Shown here: positions 1-6,764 of the stretch, piece after piece
Numbering within the stretch: position 1 is the first letter of the stretch
How the letters are laid out: each line of letters starts with the position of its first letter
Assembly: GCA_022560215.1 (NCBI GenBank)
Contig: JADFTO010000020.1
Span: forward strand, 1 to 18,235
Reading direction: 5' to 3'
Origin: Pseudomonadota bacterium
Lineage (GTDB): Bacteria > Pseudomonadota > Alphaproteobacteria > Rhodospirillales > 2-02-FULL-58-16
Length of the DNA: 18,235 bases
Notes under the pieces: model-generated
The model's database searches: none
What the model saw: only the letters and a program-made list of their open reading frames with translations
Told to the model about the DNA's origin: nothing
Translations under genes and position numbers: made by a program

Positions 1-14
1 CCATGCTCCCTTCT

Positions 15-50
15 GTACCAGATTTAGGTACGTTTGGGTAGCTGAAACCC
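15..50 (-). other. Two tandem small hairpins beyond the tRNA-Glu 3' end
   Basis: Two short inverted repeats lie in the transcript path downstream of the tRNA: GGGT/ACCC (36-39 with 47-50) and GTACC/GGTAC (15-19 with 27-31), each with a 7-nt loop. No T-run follows either on the minus strand, so they are not a convincing intrinsic terminator. They could help 3' processing. The first 80 bases are about 49% G+C, well below the neighbouring genes. No coding region is supported here. Confidence 0.3.
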
Positions 51-86
51 GCAGAGTTCCTGAGTTTCAAACGCTTAAGGTGTGGT

Positions 87-162
87 TGGCGTCCCCAGGG
101 GGACTCGAACCCCCGTTTTCGGCGTGAGAGGCCGATGTCCTAGGCCACTAGACGATGGGGAC
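87..162 (-). tRNA. tRNA-Glu (anticodon CTC)
   Basis: A full cloverleaf reads on the minus strand, with the 5' end at 162. The 7-bp acceptor stem pairs GTCCCCA with TGGGGAC. The anticodon stem TCGGC/GCCGA encloses loop CTCTCAC, giving anticodon CTC. The T-arm carries the usual GGTTCGAGTCC. Discriminator G and an encoded CCA complete the 3' end at 90-87. The sequence closely resembles bacterial tRNA-Glu. It decodes GAG, the main glutamate codon in this GC-rich DNA. It lies 41 bp after the aldolase stop on the same strand and probably has its own promoter. Confidence 0.96.
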
Positions 163-179
163 CCGGCGAAGCCCCTTCC

Positions 180-207
180 TTTACAGGGATTCGCCGTTGC
201 CGATCAA
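180..207 (-). promoter_or_regulatory. Possible sigma-70-type promoter of tRNA-Glu
   Basis: On the minus strand, TTGATC (207-202) is followed by a 16-bp spacer and TGTAAA (185-180). This places a start about 10 nt before the mature tRNA 5' end at 162, which is sensible for a tRNA gene. The -35 overlaps the aldolase stop codon. The same stretch can also form a hairpin (164-170 with 190-196). This is weak pattern evidence only. Confidence 0.35.
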
Positions 208-1259
208 GTGCCTTGCCGGGCCGCCGCCGCGCCGGCGTGGCGGCGGGCGGCGGCGGCGAAGGCGTCGACGTCTTCGGCGCGGGTGTTGAACGCGGTGACC
301 AGTCTGAGCAGGGTCGCGCCTTCCCTCTCCCAGCGGTAGAACTGGAATCCGTCGTCGAGCAGGCCCCCGATCACCGGCTCGGGCAGGGAGACGAAGACCT
401 CGTTGGCCTCGACCGGATGGTGCAGCGCCGCCCCCGGCACGCCGTCAAGGCCGTCGGCCAGGCGCGCCGCCATGGCGTTGGCGTGGGCGGCGTTCTTCAG
501 CCACAGCCCGTCGGCGAAATAGGCCTCGAACTGGACGGCGAGGAAGCGTCCCTTGGACAGCAGGTGGCCGCCCCGCTTGCGCCGGTAGGCAAACGTTTCG
601 GCCAGGGCGCGGTCGAACAGGACCACCGCCTCGGCGGCGAAGGCGCCGTTCTTGGTCGCCCCCAGGCAAAGCGCGTCGACGCCGGCCCGCCACGTGGCGT
701 CGGCCGGCGAACATCCGAGCGCGACCAGGGCGTTGGCGAAGCGCGCCCCGTCCATGTGCACCTTCAGGCCGTGGCCATGGGCGACGTCGGCGATGGCGCG
801 GACCGCGTCGACGGCGTAGACGGTGCCGGCCTCGGTGGACTGGGACAGGCTGACCACGGCGGGCTGGACGTGATGCACCCCGGGGTCGTGGGCGGCCAGG
901 GCGGCCAGCAGATCATCGGCGGCGATCCTGCCGTCGTCGCCGGGCAACGGGACCAGCTTGGCGCCGCCGCTGTAGAACTCGGGCGCGCCGCACTCGTTGC
1001 ACTGGATGTGGGACCGGGCGTGGCAGAACACGGCGCCGAAGGGCGGCGTCATGACCGAGAGACTGAGCGCGTTGGCGGCCGTGCCCGTGGCCACCAGGAA
1101 GACGTCGGCCTCGGTCTCGAAGACCTCGGCGATCCTGGCCTCGGCGCGGCGGGTGAAATCGTCGTTGCCGTAGGGCATGACGGCGCCGTCGTTGGCGGCG
1201 GCGATGGCGGCCAGGATCTCGGCGGCGGCGCCCGTGGTGTTGTCGCTGCAAAAGTTCAT
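204..1259 (-). CDS. ltaE: Low-specificity L-threonine aldolase (PLP-dependent)
   Basis: The product is 351 aa, close to the usual length of the beta-eliminating lyase/threonine aldolase family. These fold-type I PLP enzymes cleave threonine or allo-threonine to glycine and acetaldehyde in the cytosol. The N-terminal SDNTTG, the ATGTAAN cofactor-phosphate loop (about 57-63), HMDGARFAN with Asp170, and the Schiff-base lysine K203 in LGATKNGA are all visible. The ATG overlaps the JAMM gene stop as ATGA, so the two are translationally coupled in the DUF6476-JAMM-aldolase operon. It is the last gene before tRNA-Glu. Assignment to the family is firm; the exact substrate preference (threonine, allo-threonine, phenylserine) cannot be read from sequence. 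Confidence 0.92.
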   Translation of the reverse strand: MNFCSDNTTGAAAEILAAIAAANDGAVMPYGNDDFTRRAEARIAEVFETEADVFLVATGTAANALSLSVMTPPFGAVFCHARSHIQCNECGAPEFYSGGAKLVPLPGDDGRIAADDLLAALAAHDPGVHHVQPAVVSLSQSTEAGTVYAVDAVRAIADVAHGHGLKVHMDGARFANALVALGCSPADATWRAGVDALCLGATKNGAFAAEAVVLFDRALAETFAYRRKRGGHLLSKGRFLAVQFEAYFADGLWLKNAAHANAMAARLADGLDGVPGAALHHPVEANEVFVSLPEPVIGGLLDDGFQFYRWEREGATLLRLVTAFNTRAEDVDAFAAAARRHAGAAAARQGT

Positions 1260-1708
1260 GGGCTGCTGCCCGGCTTTCCGGCGCCGGAATCAAGGGGAAT
1301 CTCATGGAAGCCCCCGCCGTGCGGACGGAAGGCGGCGGCGCGGCCGGCGCGGCCGTTCTCCACGGCGACGATCAGCCATACGTGCTCCGGGTAGAAAACC
1401 GATTGCCAGTCCCGTTCGGAAGGTTCGGCCCCATGGTCGGGATGGGAATGATAGTTGCCGATGATGCGTTCCGGTCCGTTCCCGAGCCCGCGCATCAGGT
1501 CGAATTGGACCTTGGCGTCGACGAGAAAGCTTTTCCGCCTGTCGCCTTCGGCCACGTTGGGGCTGGCCTCGGCGCGGGTGACGCGGAGTCCGGCTTCGTC
1601 GTCGAGGCCGACCAGCAGGCCGCAGCATTCCTCGGGGTACGCCGCCTCCGCGGCCTCGAAGATCTGGCTGAGCACGGGCGCGGGCAGGTGGATCACCGCT
1701 TCACCCAT
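1256..1708 (-). CDS. JAMM/MPN+ (Mov34/PAD-1, M67) metallopeptidase
   Basis: The product is 150 aa, essentially one MPN+ domain. The JAMM zinc site is complete: Glu26/27 in YPEECCGLLVG, then HSHP (H87, H89), Ser97 and Asp100 with the typical spacing. Family members cleave isopeptide or peptide bonds next to ubiquitin-like or sulfur-carrier proteins, or process small thiol-related substrates. No ubiquitin-like, E1-like or cysteine-synthase gene is visible nearby, so the substrate is unknown. The start overlaps the upstream DUF6476 gene by 16 nt and the stop overlaps the aldolase ATG. No good Shine-Dalgarno is seen, which fits translational coupling. The active-site residues are all present, so it is probably active. 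Confidence 0.88.
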   Translation of the reverse strand: MGEAVIHLPAPVLSQIFEAAEAAYPEECCGLLVGLDDEAGLRVTRAEASPNVAEGDRRKSFLVDAKVQFDLMRGLGNGPERIIGNYHSHPDHGAEPSERDWQSVFYPEHVWLIVAVENGRAGRAAAFRPHGGGFHEIPLDSGAGKPGSSP

Positions 1709-2010
1709 ATGGTGCCGATCACCGAGCCGTCGTCGGCGCTGATCACGACAATGCGTTCGCAGGGGCCGACGGGACCGATACGCAAGTAGAGCCGATCGCC
1801 TTCTGGAATGGTCTCGAGAATGTTACAATCCGCCGGCAGGGGGAAGGCGACGTCGCCGAATGACGCCGATTTCTCTTGTTTTTCCGGCTTCCCGGCGAAG
1901 AAGGTGAAATCCGGGTCCGTGGCCTTCATGTAGATGCCGTAAGCCAGGACCGCCATCCCGGCCACCACCAGGATTCCCATGAAGACGACGAGGCCCTTGA
2001 GCAGTTTCAT
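1693..2010 (-). CDS. Small single-span membrane protein, DUF6476-like
   Basis: The product is 105 aa with one hydrophobic helix (about residues 5-27), a short charged linker and a soluble C-terminal domain ending IGTIWVKR. The C-terminal part contains a beta-rich pattern and a pair of cysteines (ADCNI and GPCER). It resembles the alphaproteobacterial DUF6476 family, whose genes commonly sit divergent to an RluD-type synthase, as here. No function is known. It heads the operon with the JAMM peptidase and aldolase. Topology (helix then periplasmic or cytoplasmic tail) cannot be decided; the short MKLLKG start favours a signal-anchor. Confidence 0.78.
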   Translation of the reverse strand: MKLLKGLVVFMGILVVAGMAVLAYGIYMKATDPDFTFFAGKPEKQEKSASFGDVAFPLPADCNILETIPEGDRLYLRIGPVGPCERIVVISADDGSVIGTIWVKR

Positions 2011-2022
2011 GATCGATCATTG

Positions 2023-2038
2023 AAGGAAAAGGGACCTG
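2023..2038 (+). promoter_or_regulatory. Ribosome-binding site suggesting a CTG start for rluD
   Basis: AAGGA (2023-2027) is the only purine-rich Shine-Dalgarno near the rluD start. It is 8 nt from an in-frame CTG at 2036 and 32 nt from the GTG at 2060. An in-frame stop at 2021 limits extension. The eight extra residues match the short beta-strand that usually precedes the S4 domain in this family. I infer a non-standard start here. Confidence 0.4.
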
Positions 2039-2045
2039 CCCACCT

Positions 2046-2073
2046 CTTATACCGTTCGCGTGACCGAGCACAA
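2046..2073 (-). promoter_or_regulatory. Possible promoter for the DUF6476-JAMM-aldolase operon
   Basis: On the minus strand, TATAAG (2051-2046, five of six matches to the -10 consensus) lies 16 bp after TTGTGC (2073-2068, a poor -35). It would start transcription about 30 nt before the DUF6476 ATG. It overlaps the start of the divergent rluD gene. A 12-bp palindrome, ATGATCGATCAT (2009-2020), covers the DUF6476 start codon. The evidence is pattern only. Confidence 0.35.
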
Positions 2074-3013
2074 GGCCGGGACGCGCCTGGACAAGCTCCT
2101 GGCCGAGGCCATTCCTCTCCTGTCCAGGACCCGCCTCAAGGCCCTGATCGAGGACGGCCGGGTCGTCCTCGGTGAGGCGCCCGCCCGTGAACCCGCCCGG
2201 CGGGTCAAGGCGGGACAGGTTTTCACCGTCACGGTTCCCCGCTCCCGGCCCGCCGTTCCCAAACCCCAGGCCATTCCCCTCGACGTGGTCTACGAGGACG
2301 GAGACCTCATCGTCATCGACAAGCCGGCGGGCATGGTGGTCCACCCGGCGCCGGGCAATCCCGACGGCACCCTGGTCAATGCCCTGCTCGACCATTGCCA
2401 AGGCAGCCTTTCGGGCATCGGCGGCGTCACCCGCCCCGGCATCGTGCACCGGCTGGACAAGGGGACCTCGGGCCTCATGGTGGCGGCCAAGAACGACGTG
2501 GCTCACCGGGGGCTGGCCGAACAGTTCGCCGAACACAGCCTGGAGCGGGCCTATTACGCCCTGCTCTGGGGCGTTCCCAGCCCCTCGCGGGGGGAGGTCA
2601 CCGGCAATATCGGGCGCCATCCGGTCAACCGCAAGAAAATGGCCGTGGTTTCCCGCGGCGGCAAGCGGGCGCGGACCCGCTATCACCTGATCGAGTCCTT
2701 GGGCGGGGCCGCCTCCTTGACGGAATGCCGGCTGGACACGGGCCGCACCCATCAAATTCGCGTGCATATGGCGTTCCGGGGCCATCCGGTGGTCGGCGAT
2801 CCCCTGTACGGAGGCGGCGTGCGTTCGCGCCTCAAGGGCGCGGCGGCGGATGCGGTTATGACGTACCTGACTAGGAACAATAACCAAGCCTTGCACGCAT
2901 ATTTGATTGGATTTAATCACCCGAGGACCGGGAAGCGCCTCAAGTTTGAAACACCAATATCACGAGGAATCAAAGACTTGATAGTTTTATTCACCCGAAA
3001 TCGAGTTAAGTAA
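2060..3013 (+). CDS. rluD: RluA/RluD-family 23S rRNA pseudouridine synthase
   Basis: The 317-aa product has an N-terminal S4-like RNA-binding domain (about 7-55) and a catalytic domain with HRLDKGTSG carrying the nucleophilic aspartate. The family motifs GRTHQIRVHM and GDPLYGG are also present. RluD isomerises uridines in helix 69 of 23S rRNA; assignment within the RluA family rests on overall similarity. GTG at 2060 has no ribosome-binding site. An in-frame CTG at 2036 is 8 nt after AAGGA and would add the family-like LPTSYTVR extension, so it may be the true start. The last ~50 codons (from about 2860) are only about 42% G+C and use codons such as ATA, TTA and CGA, unlike the rest of the gene. 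rpoH follows on the same strand. Confidence 0.9.
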   Translation: MTEHKAGTRLDKLLAEAIPLLSRTRLKALIEDGRVVLGEAPAREPARRVKAGQVFTVTVPRSRPAVPKPQAIPLDVVYEDGDLIVIDKPAGMVVHPAPGNPDGTLVNALLDHCQGSLSGIGGVTRPGIVHRLDKGTSGLMVAAKNDVAHRGLAEQFAEHSLERAYYALLWGVPSPSRGEVTGNIGRHPVNRKKMAVVSRGGKRARTRYHLIESLGGAASLTECRLDTGRTHQIRVHMAFRGHPVVGDPLYGGGVRSRLKGAAADAVMTYLTRNNNQALHAYLIGFNHPRTGKRLKFETPISRGIKDLIVLFTRNRVK

Positions 3014-3034
3014 GTTCCGTGCAAAAAAATTCCC

Positions 3035-3040
3035 TATACT
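3035..3040 (+). promoter_or_regulatory. Possible -10 element upstream of rpoH
   Basis: TATACT (3035-3040) in a locally AT-rich stretch matches five of six -10 consensus bases and would give an rpoH leader of about 95 nt. No good -35 is seen 17 bp upstream. A heat-shock-like pair, CTTGAT (2977-2982) and CCCGAAAT (2994-3001), lies farther upstream inside the rluD tail, but its 11-bp spacer is short. The stretch 3014-3140 otherwise holds no gene. Confidence 0.3.
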
Positions 3041-3128
3041 ATATGAAATTGGTCATGTAATATTCCGGATCGTAGGGGGTGTTCCGCGGCCCTCGCCTCG
3101 TCGTCGGCGGCGGACGGGCTAGGAGAAG

Positions 3129-3155
3129 AAGGAATTCCCCATGACCGAATTTTCC
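3129..3155 (+). promoter_or_regulatory. rpoH Shine-Dalgarno hidden in a hairpin with the start codon (possible thermosensor)
   Basis: The ribosome-binding site AAGGAA (3129-3134) overlaps AATTC (3133-3137), which is complementary to GAATT (3147-3151) just inside the coding region. The 9-nt loop contains the ATG (3141-3143). Two extra G-U pairs can extend the stem. The weak AU-rich stem around the start is what a simple RNA thermometer would look like. Translational heat sensing is known for E. coli rpoH, but the structure there is different and larger. This is inference from base pairing alone. Confidence 0.3.
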
Positions 3156-4025
3156 ATTCCCCTTGAAATCAATCCCGAGAAGAACCTTTCACGATATCTT
3201 CAGGCGATCCGCAAATTCCCCATGCTCGTTCCCGAAGAGGAACTTGCGCTGGCCAAGCGCTGGCGCGACCACGATGACGACCAGGCCGCCCACAAGCTGG
3301 TGACCAGCCACCTGCGCCTGGTGGCCAAGATCGCAATGGGATTCCGCGGCTACGGCCTGCCCCTGGGCGATCTTATCTCCGAGGGCAACGTGGGCATGAT
3401 GCAGGCGATCAAGCGTTTCGATCCCGACCGCGGCTTCCGCGTCGCCACTTACGCCATGTGGTGGATCCGCGCTTCCATCCAGGAATACATCCTCCATTCC
3501 TGGTCCCTGGTGAAGATGGGGACCACGGCGGCGCAGAAGAAATTATTTTTCAACCTGCGCAAGCTCAAGGGCCAGCTGCAGGCCATCGAGGACGGCGACC
3601 TGTCTCAGGAGAACGTCAGCAAGATCGCATACCGGCTCAAGGTGCCCGAAACGGAAGTGATCAACATGAACCGCCGCCTGTCGAACCCGGACCATTCCCT
3701 GAATGCCCTCGTCCACGCCGACGGCGACGAACAATGGCAGGATTGGCTCGTCGACGAGCACGATAGCCAGGAGGAAAGCCTGGCCGACTCGCAGGAATTG
3801 GGCCTCCGGCGCACCCTGCTGGCCGTCGCCATGAAGGGGCTGACGGAACGTGAACGCCACATTCTCGCCGAACGGCGGCTCCAGGATTCTCCGACCACAT
3901 TACAGAATCTGAGCCGGATCTACGGCATCTCCCGCGAACGGGTGCGCCAGATCGAGGCGCGGGCCTTCGAAAAGATCCAGAAATCGGTGCGCAACGCGGT
4001 CATCGAACAGCACATCGCCTGTTGA
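3141..4025 (+). CDS. rpoH: RNA polymerase heat-shock sigma factor RpoH (sigma-32)
   Basis: The 294-aa product has the normal sigma-32 length. Region 2 is complete (LVAKIAMGFRGYGLPLGDL, then the ATYAMWWIRASIQEYI promoter-melting segment at about 102-117). It is followed by the RpoH-specific box QKKLFFNLR (132-140), which separates it from RpoD and RpoS. Region 4 ends with a helix-turn-helix, YGISRERVRQIEARAFEKI. It directs core polymerase to chaperone and protease genes under heat or misfolding stress. The ATG has a good site, AAGGAA, 6 nt upstream. The gene follows rluD on the same strand across a 127-nt AT-rich spacer and is terminated by a hairpin at 4139-4173. Some alphaproteobacteria have two RpoH paralogues, so it may not be the only one. 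Confidence 0.97.
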   Translation: MTEFSIPLEINPEKNLSRYLQAIRKFPMLVPEEELALAKRWRDHDDDQAAHKLVTSHLRLVAKIAMGFRGYGLPLGDLISEGNVGMMQAIKRFDPDRGFRVATYAMWWIRASIQEYILHSWSLVKMGTTAAQKKLFFNLRKLKGQLQAIEDGDLSQENVSKIAYRLKVPETEVINMNRRLSNPDHSLNALVHADGDEQWQDWLVDEHDSQEESLADSQELGLRRTLLAVAMKGLTERERHILAERRLQDSPTTLQNLSRIYGISRERVRQIEARAFEKIQKSVRNAVIEQHIAC

Positions 4026-4054
4026 CCCGCGGCTCTTCCTTAACCGGCTTTATA

Positions 4055-4136
4055 CCAGCGGCCCTTAAGAAGGACCGCTGGGCGTTCATGCGCCACGCAG
4101 GCTCACGGCGCATAAGCGCCGGCGCGCGGTCGCGCT
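4055..4136. repeat. Cluster of palindromic hairpins after rpoH
   Basis: The rpoH 3' spacer contains consecutive inverted repeats. The first is CCAGCGG with CCGCTGG (4055-4061/4075-4081), extended by CCTT/AAGG around a 3-nt loop. GGCG/CGCC follows around 4081-4094, then GGCGC/GCGCC around 4107-4120, then a GCGC-rich stem near 4122-4136. No open frame is credible. It resembles a repetitive extragenic palindrome cluster or a structured 3' UTR; whether it recurs in the genome cannot be seen here. Confidence 0.5.
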
Positions 4137-4138
4137 TG

Positions 4139-4180
4139 CCAAAGGGCGATGAGTCAAGCTCAACGCCCTTTGGTATTATT
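4139..4180. terminator. Convergent rho-independent terminator
   Basis: CCAAAGGGCG (4139-4148) pairs perfectly with CGCCCTTTGG (4164-4173). The 15-nt loop itself contains a GAG/CTC mini-stem. TATTATT follows on the plus strand, giving a T-rich tract for rpoH. The mirror orientation would serve the minus-strand gene that ends at 4176, although no T-run is seen on that side. The position between convergent genes fits a shared terminator. Confidence 0.75.
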
Positions 4181-4670
4181 CGTCTTCTACCTCGTCTTCG
4201 TCTGGGATGCCCACGTCCTCGCCCCATTCCTTGACGATGTCCTTCTGTTTGTCGTGAAGGTAGGTCAATCGGCGCTCCGACATCACGGTCATCACGGCGC
4301 CGACCAGGGGGGGAATGGCCATGAACAACATCCAGCCGAAACCGGCGGCGGCGTACATGACCAGGAGGCTGGCGGGGTTGGTGAGGATTTCAATGGCGGC
4401 GTCGATATCGTGGTTGCCGGTCCACAGCTCGAGAAGGTAGGGAAAGACGCCGCTGAGGTTCATGCCGCCGACGCAATACATGGCGTAGTTCCGGGGCGAG
4501 CGGTCGATGATATAGGCGACGAGAGTGGGCAGCATGCCGAAGAGCAGAATCATCATGGACGACAGGGACGCCATCATCATTCCGCCGATGATGATGGCCC
4601 ACCACATGAGCTTCGTGCCCCTGGTCTGGGATTGGGCCGCCGCCGCGTCCGGAGGGGGAATTTCAGCCAT
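4176..4670 (-). CDS. Polytopic inner-membrane protein of unknown function
   Basis: The 164-aa product is not recognised. It has a Pro/Ala-rich N-terminus, a long methionine-rich hydrophobic segment (about 22-55, one or two helices), another possible span near 63-82 and a clear helix at about 102-130. The C-terminal tail is cytosolic-looking and very acidic, ending in a run of Asp and Glu. The ATG is 3 nt after the stop of the pseudokinase gene (2-nt gap), so the two are almost surely co-transcribed and coupled. The pairing suggests a membrane partner or effector for the pseudokinase. No channel, transporter or enzyme motif is visible. Confidence 0.8.
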   Translation of the reverse strand: MAEIPPPDAAAAQSQTRGTKLMWWAIIIGGMMMASLSSMMILLFGMLPTLVAYIIDRSPRNYAMYCVGGMNLSGVFPYLLELWTGNHDIDAAIEILTNPASLLVMYAAAGFGWMLFMAIPPLVGAVMTVMSERRLTYLHDKQKDIVKEWGEDVGIPDEDEVEDE

Positions 4671-4672
4671 CT

Positions 4673-6709
4673 TTACCAGGTCTCGAAGAGCAGGAGGACG
4701 CTGACCACGATCAAGGCCATGACGATGGAGGTTATGGCCGAGGTCTGCTGTCCCACCCGTTCCGCCTCTACCGAACGGGCCGTGTCGGTCCGCTCGATTT
4801 CCCGAATCTCCTCTTCCCCCGCGGCGTACTCTTCGCGGGCGGCGGCGTAGCCCTCGGTGTCGGCCTTGCGTTTCTCGGCGTTGTCGATCAGGTCGAACAG
4901 TTCCGGCAGGCTGCCCTTGCGGACCAGGCTCGGTATTTCACTTTCGAGTTCGCGGCGGGTGGGCCGGCTGTGGAAGGAATTGATGGCCGGCCCGAGAAAG
5001 CCGCCCACCCAACTGGAAAGGCCGTAGAAGGGCCCCTGCTTCAAGCGCCATTGCATGACGGCGAGAAAGCTCACCATTCCGATCAGGGACTGATCCTTCT
5101 TGGGCGAGTTCAGGGCCTTCATGTGGGGGACGATGTCATGGTCGAAGCGCGCGGCGATGAAGGCGGCGATATGACGGTCCACGGGCCTGGTCTTGGTGTC
5201 CACCCGGTTCGCCGCCTCGTCGAGGGCGGGCAGCAGTTCCCTGATGCCGACGACATAGTCGTGAACGATGAGCGGGCTCTGGCAAGGCAGGCTGGGATTA
5301 AGCTCGTAGAGGCACCGTTCGACACCGTAGCCAATGTCGTTGTTCTGGAGGATCAGCTTGATCTTGGTGAAGGTCCTGCCGATGGGGGAAGAGTCCGGCC
5401 TGAAATCCTTCTGGGCGTTCAGCCAGATGTCGGGGATGCCGCGGAGCACGGCTTCCGCCGCGATTTGGGCGTCGCCCCGGCGCAGCATTTCCATCGCCAT
5501 GGCCGGTCCGTAGGCTTCGGGCATGAAGGCAAACCCCTTGTATCGGATGGGGCTCGAAGGGTCCAATGTGATGCTGACCTTGGAGACGACGTAGTCATCC
5601 ATGCCCTGCGCATTGCCCTTGTGAATTTCGGCCAGCTCCGCCGTCTCTTTCACCTTGTCGGCCATGAGTTCTTCCTTGAGGTTGCGCCGCAACCAGGATT
5701 CCAGATGGCCGCCCTTGACGACTTTCGCCGCTTCCTCGACGTTTTGGGTCATCGCCCGGGCTAGCGTGCGCGCCGTGACGTGGTCATGGCCGGCGAAGGT
5801 GAAGGGGTTTTCCAGTTTCGGCTTGGCCTTTTTCTGCAGGGGGGTGAGGCGTTGGCCGTCCAGCCACAGTGCCAGTTCCTCCATGGTCCAGCGTTCATCG
5901 CGATTGTCGTTGAGAAGGCCGCGCAGGGGCTCGAGCAGGGACATGGGGATGCGCGAGCCGGCGCTGAGGGTGGCATAGGAGCCCTGGACGACCCGCGCAT
6001 TGACCAGTTCGTCCTCGTTGAGGGCGCCGACGGGGTTGGATCCCTGCACGATGAACACCATGGAGACTGCGAGCCCGAAGAGATCGTCCGCGATCCCCCC
6101 TTCGCCCCGGCCCCCCGGCGAAGCCATGGACCGTTCGATGGTCTCGAAAACCGGGGGATTGTCGGCGCCTGGGGGCGCGGTGACGCAGTCACCGAGGACG
6201 ACGGTCTTTCGTTCCTTGTCCATGAAGAAAAGATTGTCGGCGCGGACGGCCCGGTGGGTCACATTGTGCCCGGCCAATTGCTGCAATGCTTCGGCCAGGG
6301 GTTCCAGGACGTTCCTGGGCAGGTCGAACTCGCTGATCCTAAAACCGTCCCTTTCAATGGCGTCCATGACCCGGCCGCCCAGCGGCTGGTCGTAAATCAC
6401 CACCATTGAGCGTTCGCCGAGCGGCGGCCAGTCGATGGTGTCCCACTCGACCAGGGGAAGCAGGCCGGGGATGGCGTTGCCCTTGAGCACGGCCATGACG
6501 TCGGAGCGCGGCGGCAGGCCCGGCGTGCAGATGAGGGCGAACAGCTTGCGCCCCAGGTCGTGCCGGTCTTCCGCCAGATAGGCCTTGGCGGAGGGGGAAT
6601 CCAGGTCGCTCATGGGGGTGCTGGGATTGATCAGGTAGCGGTCGTGAAGCAGAACGGGCCGTAAGGGGGCGCTGTCTTCCCTGTCGTTATCCTCGGGCTT
6701 CTCAGCCAT
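4673..6709 (-). CDS. Membrane-anchored pseudokinase-like protein
   Basis: The 678-aa product has an N-terminal protein-kinase-like domain (about 20-285). The HRD catalytic loop is changed to HRAVRADN (152-159): Asp is Ala and Lys is Arg, but the final Asn is kept. DFG is GDCV (173-176), keeping only the Asp. No glycine-rich loop or VAIK lysine is visible. The ADDLFGLAVSMVFIVQG segment (208-223) and DERW (271-274) match kinase subdomains IX and XI. A long unassigned domain (about 300-605) follows, then a charged coiled-coil-like stretch (608-650) and one C-terminal transmembrane helix (658-675). This suggests a cytosolic pseudokinase tethered by its tail. It leads an operon with the 164-aa membrane protein. 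Catalysis is unlikely; an allosteric or scaffold role is inference. Confidence 0.8.
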   Translation of the reverse strand: MAEKPEDNDREDSAPLRPVLLHDRYLINPSTPMSDLDSPSAKAYLAEDRHDLGRKLFALICTPGLPPRSDVMAVLKGNAIPGLLPLVEWDTIDWPPLGERSMVVIYDQPLGGRVMDAIERDGFRISEFDLPRNVLEPLAEALQQLAGHNVTHRAVRADNLFFMDKERKTVVLGDCVTAPPGADNPPVFETIERSMASPGGRGEGGIADDLFGLAVSMVFIVQGSNPVGALNEDELVNARVVQGSYATLSAGSRIPMSLLEPLRGLLNDNRDERWTMEELALWLDGQRLTPLQKKAKPKLENPFTFAGHDHVTARTLARAMTQNVEEAAKVVKGGHLESWLRRNLKEELMADKVKETAELAEIHKGNAQGMDDYVVSKVSITLDPSSPIRYKGFAFMPEAYGPAMAMEMLRRGDAQIAAEAVLRGIPDIWLNAQKDFRPDSSPIGRTFTKIKLILQNNDIGYGVERCLYELNPSLPCQSPLIVHDYVVGIRELLPALDEAANRVDTKTRPVDRHIAAFIAARFDHDIVPHMKALNSPKKDQSLIGMVSFLAVMQWRLKQGPFYGLSSWVGGFLGPAINSFHSRPTRRELESEIPSLVRKGSLPELFDLIDNAEKRKADTEGYAAAREEYAAGEEEIREIERTDTARSVEAERVGQQTSAITSIVMALIVVSVLLLFETW

Positions 6710-6764
6710 CGCTTACGTTCCATTCCCGGCCTGACGCCAGGAGCTTAGACGCCGGGTCTCGACA

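Noticed and set aside
213..1394. 393-codon plus-strand frame opposite the threonine aldolase and JAMM genes
   Set aside because: Low-complexity Gly/Ala/Arg-rich translation lying antisense to two well-supported genes; no family motif.
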